Of a stretch of DNA of 64,000 bases, positions 38,340-50,897 are shown piece after piece; the first letter of the stretch is position 1; every line of letters begins with the position of its first letter. The notes beneath the pieces were generated by a model. That model was not told where the DNA came from and did not search any database. It saw only the letters and a program-made list of their open reading frames with translations. The stretch comes from Trichoplax sp. H2. Taxonomy: Eukaryota > Placozoa > Uniplacotomia > Trichoplacea. The stretch is taken from assembly GCA_003344405.1 (NCBI GenBank), contig NOWV01000140.1, positions 62,001 to 126,000 of the forward strand, in the 5' to 3' direction. Made by a program: the position numbers and the translations under genes.

Positions 38340-38882
38340 CTAGCTCAGTCAAATTGCATTTCGAATATGCTTTTACTACAAGGTATTAGAAATAGTAGAG
38401 CAATAATTAATTACTACAAGAATCTAGTCTAAAATCTAAAGTATTCCGAGCTCAAAGCAAAGCGACGTCTCTTTCCTCTGTGAGCTCATCTCTGCAGTTC
38501 TAATAAACATTTCGTTAAATCAGTTTATGACAACTTGATTTATCTACAATCAGATATGAGTTATCAAACAAAATATTTTTTTCTAATAGTACATCATTAC
38601 TTTCTACAATCTAAATCATTTTGCTTAAGATGTCACTACTCTTCTATTAACGTCTAGGCTCTTTCTTCGAAGGACATCTTAACAACTACAGTGTTTCTAG
38701 CTACATAAATCTTGTACCATAATTAGTCAACTGGTTAATATTAGGTCATCAACAATTTCTAATATAGTAATTAGCAGTCATCTAATATTTGCTTCACGGT
38801 AATATCTATTCAAGGCGACCTAACTATATCAAATATAACTATCCGTATAATCAACTACGGATGCATCACTACAATAACCAGA
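38340..38882 (+). repeat. dispersed repeat, copy 1 of 2
   Basis: Aligns with 55928-56447 in the same orientation. Matches include 'caagaatctagtctaaa', 'tctacaatcaga', 'gtaccataattagt', 'tttctaatatagta' and 'gcatcactac'. Identity is about 70-75% by eye with gaps. A fragment of its start also occurs near 32335-32380. No coding frame. Confidence 0.7.
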
Positions 38883-41769
38883 CACACTTTATTGTAATTA
38901 CGTCTACAGTCATTACGTAAAAATGCCCTACTTGATAGACAGTATGAGCTATTAGCTCTTACTCTCCCTTTAAGGTATTGAAAATGACGGCTTATATACG
39001 TATGCTATTCACACTTGCTATGCAATATAATCATAAATTGTAGGACATTAGATTAATGAATATAAATATTACAATCTCCAATTAAAATTTAGATTGAGGA
39101 AGTGTAAAATGACACATTTTTTAGAATCCTGTAAATAATTAAAATCAGTCGCTATTATTATGTAACCAGCCACAACAGCAACTTTGCAATATGCAAAATT
39201 TAGGCAATATCTAATTAATGTAAACATACAATAAAAATTTATCTAACACTAAAATAATGTATAGTAATGCATCATATTAATGCATCGCAAGTTAACAAAT
39301 ATATCGCTACTTATGATTGAAAACTGTAAGAGTGTTTTATTATCTTGAGCAATTTAATTCGAAAGATAGCTATTAGGATTACTAGCTTATCGCATAACAA
39401 AGCGGTACTTTATCGAAAATGTGATTAATATACCGATGATAGAAAGTACGCAAAAGGAATCTTTATAAACAAAAAGGAAGCATAACCGTATTAAATTAAA
39501 TCCGCAAATGTGCTTTTTATTGTTTCCTAACTTCCATTGGAATCAATAAGAGATTGCAATAATCCTACAATCAAAAATTAAAAGTAGATTTCATGCTGAT
39601 CCATTGGCGATAAAAATAAGTTGAAATCTTATAATAATAATTCACTCAAAAATTACCAGATCAGTCTGCTATGAATTAAGGGTATCTTATTCAAAGTAAG
39701 ACAAGTTCGGTGTTGAAAATAAGATCTAATTTTAGATTTGTCTGCTATTTAAATTATATAATCATAATCACTGATAATTTTAATGCAATTTTTTATTTAA
39801 GTCCTCTAGAATGTAAATCTATTCGATTTTGACTATAATAAAGTAGTTTGGTGACTGGAGTATGCGTATGCTTGAGATTATTAATTAGGTTATAGATTCC
39901 ATTGATTATTATTTGGTATGTTCCCAATGTTATTGGTGATAAATTATCGGCCTTTATGCTATTTGTGAGAAGTTATAACTTTGATAGGTAGTTATAGAAC
40001 GGCATTAATAATCAATAAATTGTTTACTGTTTTAATTATGCAACAGTACAGAAATAGGAGTAAAGTCGTAATATAATATTTTACCTCTATTGAAGTCAAC
40101 TGAGGATGTTTCACTTATCTTATGGTTATAAAACAGATGGTTTTGAAAAAATAACAATATCTATGATATTTTTATTATGCTATATGCCGCAGAAGTTAGG
40201 CATATTTTGATTAAAAGATTGCTTCAGAAATAGGACTGAATAAGGTTTGACGTTAATCAGTAAAGAGTTTGAATAGTAAAATACTTGCGATAGCTATAAT
40301 AGTAGCTGTTTTCTACTTTTTTAGCTGTTCTCTTACTCTATATACTTATTTTATAAATATTCTAAAGGAATAAATACTGTTCATTATTTGCATCATAATT
40401 TAGTATTATTAGATGCGAGTATTGCAGCAGATAAATATCAATTAGTGAATCCGTAATAAATATTAAATTTCTTTCGCCAATTTATCAGACTCTATCACAG
40501 ATGCTAACATTGAATCATTAATATGAAGGCTTAATTTGAAATTAAGTTAAAGAAATAGCCAAGTATCATCTCAAAGCAGGCCATAAAATACTGTTTTTTG
40601 TGAGTTGGAATAAACAGTAGTGCTCTATTTGAACATCGAGCATATATAAGGAAGATATTCATAGACTAGAAATATTAGTTAGAACTTAGAAATAGATCTA
40701 CTTATTATATCGCTTTCTTATTTTAAACTAGCTTATTTAAACTTGAAAATTTTATAAACTGTAATGAAGCGGACTTTTATCTCTATTCAGTTTGTCTAGC
40801 TTTATTGTGAGATGTAGAAGTAGGATGGAATAAGATGCAGTCCATTTTATTACACTGCTACTATGGCAATCTTTTATTGTTGGAAAGGCGGTTGAAAGTA
40901 ATAGATCATGTCATACTATACTGTGGTATACTAGAAGATAGTGTTCCGTGCACATGATGAATAATGATGTAATATAACTGCTAACGAAAATTTGTAGCAT
41001 TCATCTGAGATTTTATTAGCTGAGAAGAATTATTTCTTAGGTATAGAGTTATAACAGAAATCGAAATTGTAGTGTTTACTTCTAAATATGGCTTAGTCAA
41101 TTCTTTATAAAAGGCTATTTCCACGACACTGTAGCATAAATACCGATACTTTAGTAATTTACTCTGTAGAAATTATTTTATACTCTAGTTATATCGTGTC
41201 GTAAAATTACCAAAATAGAAGTAAGCTATTCTCATTACTCAATCGCATTTATGAATAATTTTCACTTGCTATACTTTCATTATAAAAGGTATCTTGATGC
41301 ATCTCTCTCTTTAATTCGCTCTGTTTGTCATATGGTAAGCTTGCATGCGTTATCTTTTCTACTTTCGGATAGCTCTTAGACTCACTTATGGGCAGTTTGC
41401 AAAATGACCGACTTCGCATACGGTCACGTTCATATATACAATATAGCATTATGTGGCTTTTCTTCTCAAAACAACTGCAATAAAAACTACTTTTCACTTA
41501 TTTAAATCTATTGTAATTCCTCCAAGTATAATGTATACGTTATAATATCTTCACCAAATATCACACAGACTATACTGGCACTTTATTATTGTAACTAAGA
41601 CTGAAAGCTAGAAGAGTTATCAGTAGGACCATAAAGTAAATCGGCATTTATAGTCAACATGATTTTAGTTGGAAAATAGCCAAGAAAAATTATGCAGTAC
41701 TTTTGAAACTAAGAATAATTGCTGGTGAAACTTCATAATAACGTATCAATGATGTAATTAAGTAATATT

Positions 41770-42187
41770 CAACTGTGAGGTTGATAGATCAAGCATCTTC
41801 AAAACTTTCGAAAATTAAGATTTATTGAACAAAACCTCCTTTACGAAGATACAACGTAATCGATTAGCTGAGGACCTCTAACGAGAAAGAACTATCTTAC
41901 TATACTAAACTACTCGCTTATATACTTTTCCGTGTTTACAGTCTTAGCACCTTACTTAATACACACTTCAGTATTAGCATCTCAAATACACGATAGTTTA
42001 CACCTTTCATGTGAAGCTCTAGTGTGAGCACTGTAGCGCTGCTCTTCAGAAGGATTACAGTTACTAAGCTAGCTATATTTAATACTCAAGCTTCGAACGA
42101 GAATATCTATCACATGTTGAACACAACACCTACGGTAGACATTACTAAATATACCACCAACTTAGAATTCAATATTACACTGTCTTA
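41770..42187 (-). repeat. dispersed repeat, inverted copy of 25190-25604
   Basis: The reverse complement of the 25.2-25.6 kb block. The plus-strand open frame at 42024-42245 falls partly inside it; the 25 kb copy does not keep that frame, so it is not a gene. Confidence 0.75.
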
Positions 42188-42315
42188 CATGAACGCTCGA
42201 GAAAGTTTCATCGGAACAGTAAAAGATGCAGTTTTTTATCTATAGAAATAATCTGGAGTTAGAAAATAGTTATGTAGAATCATTCCTTATGAATTTAAAA
42301 TTATAGCCAAACTGT

Positions 42316-42712
42316 GATGGAGGGTTCGAAGAGGCAGATAATGTGGTTTTAGTTGCCATGCAGAGAATTGCACAAGGAGCTTAAGAAGAGAGGATACTAA
42401 ATTGTAGATATTAGTTAGGTACAATGTGATAATTACGGTAGATCAGCGTGGTAGCTGCCGTGAGTAAAGTGTGAATACTAACTGTGACTAATAATGCAAC
42501 TTAAAATTCTAAGGTAGAAAACGGCGGTATTTATAGCTATGGCATTAGAACACATTTAGAGAACATGATTGTAGGATTAGATACAACACTAGTGCAAACT
42601 CCCGTCGCTTTGCTGACGGTTTACATGTAAATGTATCTGTATTTAATAGCAATACAAAATGTCTATATTTAAGAGTACATTACAGTTACAGTACAATCGA
42701 AATACACTACAC
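42316..42712 (+). repeat. dispersed repeat, copy 2 of the 15.9 kb element
   Basis: Direct copy of 15856-16312. It keeps the B-box-like 'gggttcgaa' near its start and the same final 'aatacactac'. Its middle has instead a short CG-richer hairpin, 'ccgtc' to 'gacgg', near 42602-42619. Confidence 0.75.
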
Positions 42713-44850
42713 AAACAAACTAAACTTACACTTTATTAATAATACTAGTAAAATTCCAGTTCAAATGAACAGGTAAATATTCAACACAAAGCAAGACATT
42801 AAAAGAAAATTTACAGCAAAATTATTTCTTACTACTGTACAAGTGTACATATGTTTGCTCTATAAGAGTAATTAAACTTATTTCAGTATACGCATTATAT
42901 TACCTCTAATCGAGCACACTGGTCATGGTACGTCGCTTACTTGCTTACTGGGTTTAACATGTTTCCTTATATGATCTAGATTGAGACTATAGTATACAAA
43001 ATTTGTTGCCATTTTTTATGTCAGAGTTTTTTTCTTACAAAGTCCGAATGTTAGAAAACATTCTTATAGGCAGTTTATTATAAGTGCATTCTATCCATAA
43101 AGTAGTTCATGATTCGAAAATAACCAAGCAGAATTATTCGTTAAACTGAACTAATATCAGTAAAATTAAGTAGCAATCTTCATCAATGCTAAGATTAAGC
43201 TAGGAGAATTATTGATAAAGCCTTACATTAAACTGATATTTATGTATTAGGTGCAATTTTTGTAGTAGTAAGAATGAAACCGAAAATAATCATGCCATAA
43301 GAATAGAAAGTAATAGCTAGAGAGACTATGCCACCATTCTATCATCAATATAACTGCCTGAGTACTAGATATTCTGGATGTTGGTAATGATTTCTATTGG
43401 CAACAGAATTTATTAACCCTTCTCCCATTAACAAGCTGGTAGATATCATAAGCTACTTGTAATCGGTTATATGTACAATTATGGTAATTTAGCGACTATA
43501 AGTTTGTAGAGATTGAATCATGTTATGATCATTATATGTTCTGTAATAAGGAACCAACAGAATAACTATCTTCTATAGAAATGTTGTAGCTTCTTGACGT
43601 GACAAAAATGGGGCTGCTACGTCGTCACATCTTCAATAATAAATTGTTAACGAATGAAATATATCGATGGTTCATTTTTTAAAATCGTTCGCATGCTCGC
43701 AAATAGCTTTCAAATCCATAAAAGCAATATAAATTCCGCCATTGTCAATCATACAGTATAGTAAGAAGACATCGATTACAACCATCATTAGATCCTCGTA
43801 CGGAAAATATGCCGTCTTACTAATTACGATAGAGAAATGAAGACAAAATATTACAGTTTCTCATCATCAAATATATTGAAAGTAATTTTTAATAGCCTCG
43901 AGTCACCATTATGATTTTGTTAGATGTTGTTATATATTGTACTAGCATACTCAGTCTAGATGTTTGAGAATTCGTTAACGCGTTGTTAAAGCGCCAAGTG
44001 ATGCATTAGTTGGCGGTTAAATTTCATGCTTTATTTTATGAGTTTACTTCATACTGAACGTGATTGAGTCAGTAATTCCATCATCATTTTATATCTACAA
44101 ATATTCTTATAATTTATTTTTGTGCATGTTATATTTTAAATAGCATACGATACAGCTTTATAAAGTCCCTATGCACTGCATAGTCAAAGAAAGATATAAG
44201 TGCCCAGCATACACTATTTTCTTTGATTCGATAACGTATAAAATAAAAGTTATTGGCTGATTGCAATTACAATAAAGTTTGGTCCATGTTTTCCTACAAT
44301 ATACTTGACAATAAAGAATAAATAATGATAAAAACAAGTTACTAAAACCACAAAAAGCAAAATAAAGAGTTTAAAACAAAAGGAAAATTATAATTAAAAC
44401 TATTCACCGACATTCTAGAAAATAGAGAGGATAAGCTGACTGTATGCTGTGCTTAATTAATCTAATGTTTAGTATGCGAAATAACTAAGCACTTGTACTA
44501 GTTCACCATTTTTTAATACATTATACACGCAAGTTTAAGTAGCCTAAAAACATATAATTTCATTAAAGTTGCGATAGCACAATGAAAAATCAGATAGCCT
44601 ATTGCTGTTGCTTAGGCAATAAATAAATATAGTTAAAACAGGAACTCTTATAAAAATTCAGCGGGAGGACTTAATTGTTGTATCAAAGCCCTCGATAAAA
44701 TAACAACGTGTACACCATTGCTACGAGAATATACTTTTACAGCCACTCCAGTTGCTATAATATCATAAAAATTAGAAATTTAGCCTTTTGTATCAGCTTT
44801 TACATAACACGACCTAAATTTATGTTTGTTCTGCTTAATGAATTGAAATT

Positions 44851-45949
44851 TTAAGCCGTAGATAGAAATATTGTGCTTTCGGGAGGCAAATATTTATTAC
44901 GCTTCAAAGATTTGAGACAGACATTTCCGTTAGCTCTAAAGCAGACTATCTTCATTGAATCGTTGCGGCATACGAGCAGACGGATTGGAGTTAATCCATC
45001 ATGTCTTGATAAGTATTCGATATTAAATTTCCAAATTATAACAATACCATTTCGCTCTTCAATTTCACTGAACTTCTACAACAGTGAAGGCAAGACCTCG
45101 TGTATATCCTATATGACGACAGTGGAGTCAAAATAAACCACTTTACTTCTAAGCAATCTACGTATATATATATATACATTGATTACAAAGTATTCCATAT
45201 TGTAGAAACGTCTAATTAATCATTTCTCATCTACAAATTACTACGTAAATCCATCGATATTCGTTTTTCTTGTGACTCACTTTCCTTAAGCAAAGCAGCT
45301 GTGTAGGGACCAATTTTGAATTTACTGCTTCAATGCAATGGCTGATATTATCGTCGATACTTTTAGACGTGAATCGTACTATAAATTGAAACGGCAAATT
45401 TTTTTGAAAATTTAGGCAACGACTAATCAGCAATAATTTTAGCTTTCTACTGAAGTGCATTAGAGACCGATAGAATTTGCGGTGTGGTATACAATAGTCT
45501 ACGTAGACATGCATTGATAAAATTAGAATATCAATAAATTAAATGCATGATGTGCTAGTGTGAGATAAATGTTTCTTCATATATTTATTATGATAATGTG
45601 AATAAAGTAAGTGAATATTATAATATTAAGCAATGTAGTACATTCTGGACACTTGCGCTTCCATAAATCTCGAAAAGCTAAAATTACTAAAAGTTTTAAA
45701 GTGGAGTATGTTACAATCCACCTAAGGGATAAATATTTCGCTGAAATACTATAACTGCCTCTTAATTAAACAAGAATAAAACGTTCAATCTGAGATAGTT
45801 ACCAGTAGTTGTTTCTTCACCGTATTTATATATTCCCGCAAATGTGCAACCATGAGCTGTCAGTGATCCAAGATCATGCATATAGTAATTATCACACCAT
45901 GTCAAGTAACTTCTTAACCGTTGACTGTAAATGTAACAGCCGCAGAAGT
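44851..45949 (-). CDS. array gene 8, member with a relocated exon C acceptor (5' end not found)
   Basis: Exons: C 44851-45075, B 45242-45378 (137 nt), A 45803-45949 (147 nt). Exon A follows acceptor 'catcag' in the family phase; it has 'YLTWCDNYYMHD' and ends 'EETTTG'. Exon B has 'PTQLLCLRKVS' and 'YRWIYV' with donor GTAATT. Exon C has 'IVIIWKFNIEY', 'IVCFRANGNVCL' and the tail 'YLPPESTIFLSTA'. Exon C is only 74 codons plus stop. Homology to other units extends 33 nt further upstream to acceptor 'tatag' at 45108 ('DIHEVLPSLL'), but that stretch ends in an in-frame TAG, and the same TAG can act as acceptor 'ttgtag' at 45075. The gene may have survived by moving its splice site, or may be a young pseudogene. 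Confidence 0.6.
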
Positions 45950-46609
45950 CTGATGTAGATGATCTATCAAGTGTATCTCTATTACACATTAAGCTTGTTT
46001 ATTGAACAGATTTTGCAGACTTCTGGCTTCTAAAGTGATACTTTTTAATGAATTTTAAGCTAATAAGAAGCAGACAGCAGAAGGTAACGACACCTAGCGA
46101 AGTTTCTGAGGTTCTGATAAGAGTACCTACGTTGGAAACGAATAATAATGATGATTTAGCAACTAACAAATGAAAAAATTATCTCTTCAATAATTAGAGG
46201 AAAAACCAAAATGAAAAACGATTACAGGTAAGTCTTTATTATCGATTACTTTACACAGTTACTTTGACGTAAGGTAAGCATTAAAACTACGTGGTATTAA
46301 TTAAAATCTAATTCTAGCAAGCAATCTGTTATCGCATCAGCAGAAATTTTAACCTTAACATCTATTTAAAGCTATTTCATGTAAGCTACACAGCTGTATA
46401 CTAGAAAGGGTAATATATGCTACGAAGTCAATAAGCAATGGACTTAATCTGAATACAATTTAATTTAATTTAAAAATATGTTAATAAACTCTATAAATTG
46501 AGAAATAGCAGTTGATCAATGCTACTTTACCTTGGCTGATCGTATCATTACTATTCGTTAACACGTCAAGAATTCGATATGCAGACATTTAACTACTTTA
46601 GCCTCGATG

Positions 46610-46830
46610 AAGTTCAGTTTTCGTATAAGAGAGGAAAAAGCTATTGGTTTAAGTGAGCTTGGAAAAAGACTGCACTGCAGTAGCGGTTGCCAGACTAAGA
46701 TTGAGATTAAGCACTCAGATTAGTTATCTTGATCTATTAACAAGACGGGGAAACATAGAGGTTTGAATGAACTAGGACAAAGATTTACACTGTAATAGAG
46801 CTTACTAGACTAAAGATAAACCTACAGCGA
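46610..46830. repeat. two tandem units of about 125 bp
   Basis: The blocks from about 46,625 and 46,750 share 'ttggtttaagtgagcttggaaaaagactgcactg' in diverged form ('gtttgaatgaactaggacaaagatttacactg'), then 'gccagactaagat'/'tactagactaaagat'. No coding frame. Confidence 0.55.
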
Positions 46831-48420
46831 TCATCATTCATTTATACTCTACTACCACTTTAATCCGTTATAGTTATGCTAATTAATCAATCAACATAAT
46901 TTGCATAGTTTGACAACTTTGATGGATGAGTCATAACGGAAATTAAGAGAAAATCTAGCTAAGAGAATTTTTTCTAGTCACACAGCCTGATGTGAGTTCA
47001 CGATCTTTTGGATGCCTGTTTAAGGCGTCCTCAGTTTTGAATTTTGATTGCTAGCTCAAGTTATGGCAAGCTGTTAGAAGACTATGATGCTGAGATACAT
47101 GCAGTACAGTTACTTTCGTTAGGAAAACTTTGGCGAAAGTCTGCAACTTAACTCTTCAAACAGACATAGGATTACTATATATGTACATGCAGAAGGTCTA
47201 TAATAACGAACGTTTGCATTCAATTTGCATAATTTATATTAAATAATAAAATATTAATCAGTAAGCGTTGAAGTATCAGTACCTCTGTCTTCGTGCTAGA
47301 TCAAGAACTTTGATGACCCAATGGACATAAAGTAAAAGTATAGCTTTAGTATGGGAAAGAAGAGGTTAAATAAACAAAATTATGGAGAAAATTTGCATAT
47401 AGTGTCATATAATGCGAGTCCAAACTATCAGATATCCTGATGGGCCTAATGTCTCAGTATGAGAAGAAATATTTCAATATCAGCCTGATCACTCCAAGAA
47501 AAGATAAGTAGGAAAATCTTGGCAATCAGGTCTTTGAGGTAACTTTTTCGCCTAATCCTGAAATATTGATGTAGTGCAGCCCAAATATAGCTTAAGATTA
47601 TATATACACTTATACAGTATGTGTGAATATCGTGCATGACGTAATTACTAGGCTAATTAAGATAGATACGCTTGTATAGGTGCTAGATCGTAGAGTGAGA
47701 TTAAATATGTGAGGATTTGTATTAGTAATTGCAATACGGATTGTAAAAGTTATTAGTCATACTGTTTGGCACCTCCAGGTACGCTAGAGGTGTGATGTTA
47801 GCCTTATTAAGGTAGATAACGATTTATGTGTCACGAAGATACTCTGTACACAATTGTATATAAGCAGGAGATTTTATCTCCGAAGACAGAGTAGCCATAG
47901 ATAATCTAGTCCTTGGTAGAAGACGTAATTATTGTAATAAAGTGATTTTCCTTCAAGTTGTGGAAGTCGTTGCGTTTCGATAGACACTTTATTACAACTA
48001 ACCATCTCACTGTAGTGATTTTCGTTGCAGATACTTAAGCTAGAAAAATACGTAACGAAATCTAACTTACATACTACTTCAAGCCAGCATGTGATAAGTG
48101 AGCTGGATTTTACGTAGGAAAATAGAATCACGTTTTTAAAGATATCCACGATAAATTATCGATTCATAGACCAAATTTGTTACGGTATAAAGTAAAATTA
48201 AAGTTCAGCTATGTGAAATGAATATTTAATGTTTTGGAAAATACATTATCATAAATTAAGGTTACTCACTCCTTTATAAAATATTTGAATCGAAAGTAAA
48301 TAAACTGTACGTGCGTGAATGATGTGATATTAGTTATACAATAAGCTCTTCAATACCAGATAACATATCCTTACAACAAGAGAATTTAAAGTACTATCAT
48401 GCCACTTTTGCGGAAGATTG

Positions 48421-49306
48421 TGTAGTAAAAGGACTAAAAGTAGAGTCCTTTATAGTTTTTAGTATGTAATTAGTATTATTTTACTATACAAAATACCTAC
48501 AAAGTGATAGTGTCTTTAAGTTTTACCCTGCCAAATCATCATGTCGCCATCTTTTCTTCTTCATTATTTTACAAGGTATTATATAGATTACTATACAAGT
48601 AGCCCTATAGAGCAAATGCCTAATCTAAAGAAAGGGCGTTTGATCGTCTATTCAAATTGTAAAGAAATTTGACTTAGTAGCAAAACCCTATCCTTAGAGA
48701 AAGGGGATTTATAACATGACGATAAAGTACTGTAATGTAGTCTATACTCGTACAGTTACAGTACAATCTGACGCTAAAACATCAACTGTCAATACTCGCG
48801 AATACTAAGCGATACTAATGTCAGAAAAGTAGTCGTAATAGTCATATAAATTTTTTTGATAAGCATCGCGATTACTAAATAAATTTATATGACTATTATG
48901 ACTACTTTTCTGACATTAGTATCGCTTAGTATTCGCGAGTATTGGCAGTTGATGTTTTAGCGTCAGATTGTACGATAACTGTACGATTATAGACTACATT
49001 ACAGTACTTTACCGTCATATTATAAATCCCCTTTCTCTAAGGATAGGGTTTTGCTACTAAGTCAAATTCCTTTACAATTTGAATAGACGATCAAACGCCC
49101 TTTCTTTAGGTTAGGCAATTGCTCTCGGGTTACTTTTATAGTAATCTATATAATACCTTGTAAAATAATGAAGAAAAGATAGCGACATGATGATTTGGCA
49201 GGGTAAAACTTAAAACACTCTCACTTTCTAGGTATTTTCTATAGTAAAATAGTACTAGTTACGTACTAAAAGCTATAAAGTACTCTACTTTTAGTCCTTT
49301 ACTACA
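48421..49306. mobile_element. 886-bp palindromic foldback (MITE-like) element
   Basis: The left arm (48421 to about 48857) is the near-perfect reverse complement of the right arm (about 48879 to 49306), with a loop of about 20 bases ('gataagcatcgcgatt'). Both ends read 'tgtagtaaa(a)ggactaaaagtaga' inward. There is no open frame of note. A second copy sits at 37929-38314 beside the gap and an old arm at 8548-8770, so it is a dispersed non-autonomous element. A target duplication could not be fixed. Its transcript would fold into a long hairpin. Confidence 0.88.
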
Positions 49307-50897
49307 ATAGCTTGTCCAATTTTTAGACTAGAAGAATATTTACAGCCATACTATATCTACTTTGAAAGGTAGAACTTTACATACTTCTCATATTTAAAGA
49401 AAATTCAAACGCCTATGTAATTTTTATTATGGCGAGGTGGCTGTTTAATTAGTCGATTTGATTACACTCTCTTTAATAAGAGCAGATATGTCTACAGAAT
49501 CAAGTGGGACAAATACTTGTCCTATTCTTACAAATATGAAATATTTCCTATGGTAGACGATTTATTAATTTTTTCTCTTTTATCTTCATTATATAAATCG
49601 TTTTTGCTTGGATTAAGATCTCATTTACCGACTTACATTGCACTTTTATGGATTAAACAAGAATATCTGATTATGCAGAGTGCGCTATATTCGCCTTCAT
49701 CATATTAAACTAATTGACTAACTAGCAATACATTTTAACATTTTGCTGCTATTAAAAGATGAACTTAGTGTAATTGTTACTAGGTTAGCATAGTAACAAC
49801 TAGTCATATAAGAATTCGATTCTCTCATCAAAATAGAATTAAAATACAACATTCACTAATAGCATAACAAAAGTAAGATTTTATTATTGAATTTGAAGAA
49901 AATAATTAGAGCAAACTCTACAAACGTACACCCTATTGATATAAAACTTTGTATAGTGTAGATCAGTAATTAGATTTTCAGATCGAAATTATGTTAAAAA
50001 AGGCAACTGGTATTAAAAATATAAACAGCAATCAGGATTCAAAAGTTTTTCATTTAAGGTATCAGACTCGTAAGCTAGAATAATATCCACCATTTTATAC
50101 TTTGCTATGAAAAAACGAGCAAAGAATTAAAAAGTGAGTAAGATAATTATCATTTTTATAAACATTTTAGATATCTAGACTTGTACAATAGTTGATCATA
50201 CTGTTATGATCTATTTCCATTGCCCATTAAGATGAACCATAATTGTTACAGTTTGTATTTCAGGATTATCCGTACAATTTATTCTTTATAATAGACTTAC
50301 GGACTTTATTACTCATTATATTGATTATGATGCTTCTGCAGATTGCGAGTGTAGTGTAACATTGAGGGGAAAAAAGATAAATACGAGAAAAAATGGTCAT
50401 TAGCATAGTTTTGATTAAGAAACCGGGTTATAACATCCCAAAAAGATGTAATCTGATAGAATAATGCTAGTAAAGTAAAATAGATAAAGCATACAAGCTT
50501 GCTGATTATCTAGCAGAACTAACTAATAAAGTACCAAATTAAGAACAAGTTTGTCTTGCAATTTAAGAGGTAGATGACTGGAGGTTTGTTTGCAAAGAAG
50601 GAAGAACAATTAGGATACAATAGTTTAATTCTATATAATGATTTCTCTAGGATATAATAAGTTAAAGTGATAAATCAAATTTTACTGAGTAAATTATTTA
50701 ATTCATGCCATATATCTATGCAATAATGCTACAGTGTAACTAAAAGTAGCCGATACAGTTTATAATTATTACCAACACATGAAACAAGAAGTCTATATCT
50801 TTTAATCATTATGATTTGTCCAGAACATTATTTAGAAGCTGCCGCTATGGAATAACAATTTATTCTTAATTGATTTTCAATGACTGACTCATCACAA

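Larger units (their letters stand above)
36834..44850. other. long repeat-rich spacer between array genes 7 and 8
   Basis: It holds the end of the gene 6/7 duplication (to about 37,860), the N gap, a foldback arm (37929-38314), dispersed repeats at 38340-38882, 41770-42187 and 42316-42712, and a block near 39,585-39,770 that matches 33,590-33,780. One minus-strand open segment at 41249-41474 could be a terminal exon. No array unit was recognised here. Confidence 0.5.
45950..50897. other. spacer between array genes 8 and 9
   Basis: It holds a two-copy repeat of about 125 bp at 46610-46830 and the palindromic element 48421-49306. A minus-strand open frame at 47874-48149 and a plus-strand one at 49422-49708 are within chance length for this base composition and have no family homology. 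The leader exon of gene 8 was not found. Confidence 0.45.

Noticed and set aside
42024-42245. 73-codon plus-strand frame
   Set aside because: Most of it lies in a dispersed repeat whose other copy (25190-25604) does not preserve the frame.
47874-48149. 91-codon minus-strand frame
   Set aside because: No family motif, no clear splice context and no homolog in the window; within chance length.
49422-49708. Plus-strand frame of about 94 codons beside the foldback element
   Set aside because: About four frames this long are expected by chance in the window. No acceptor or homolog supports it.
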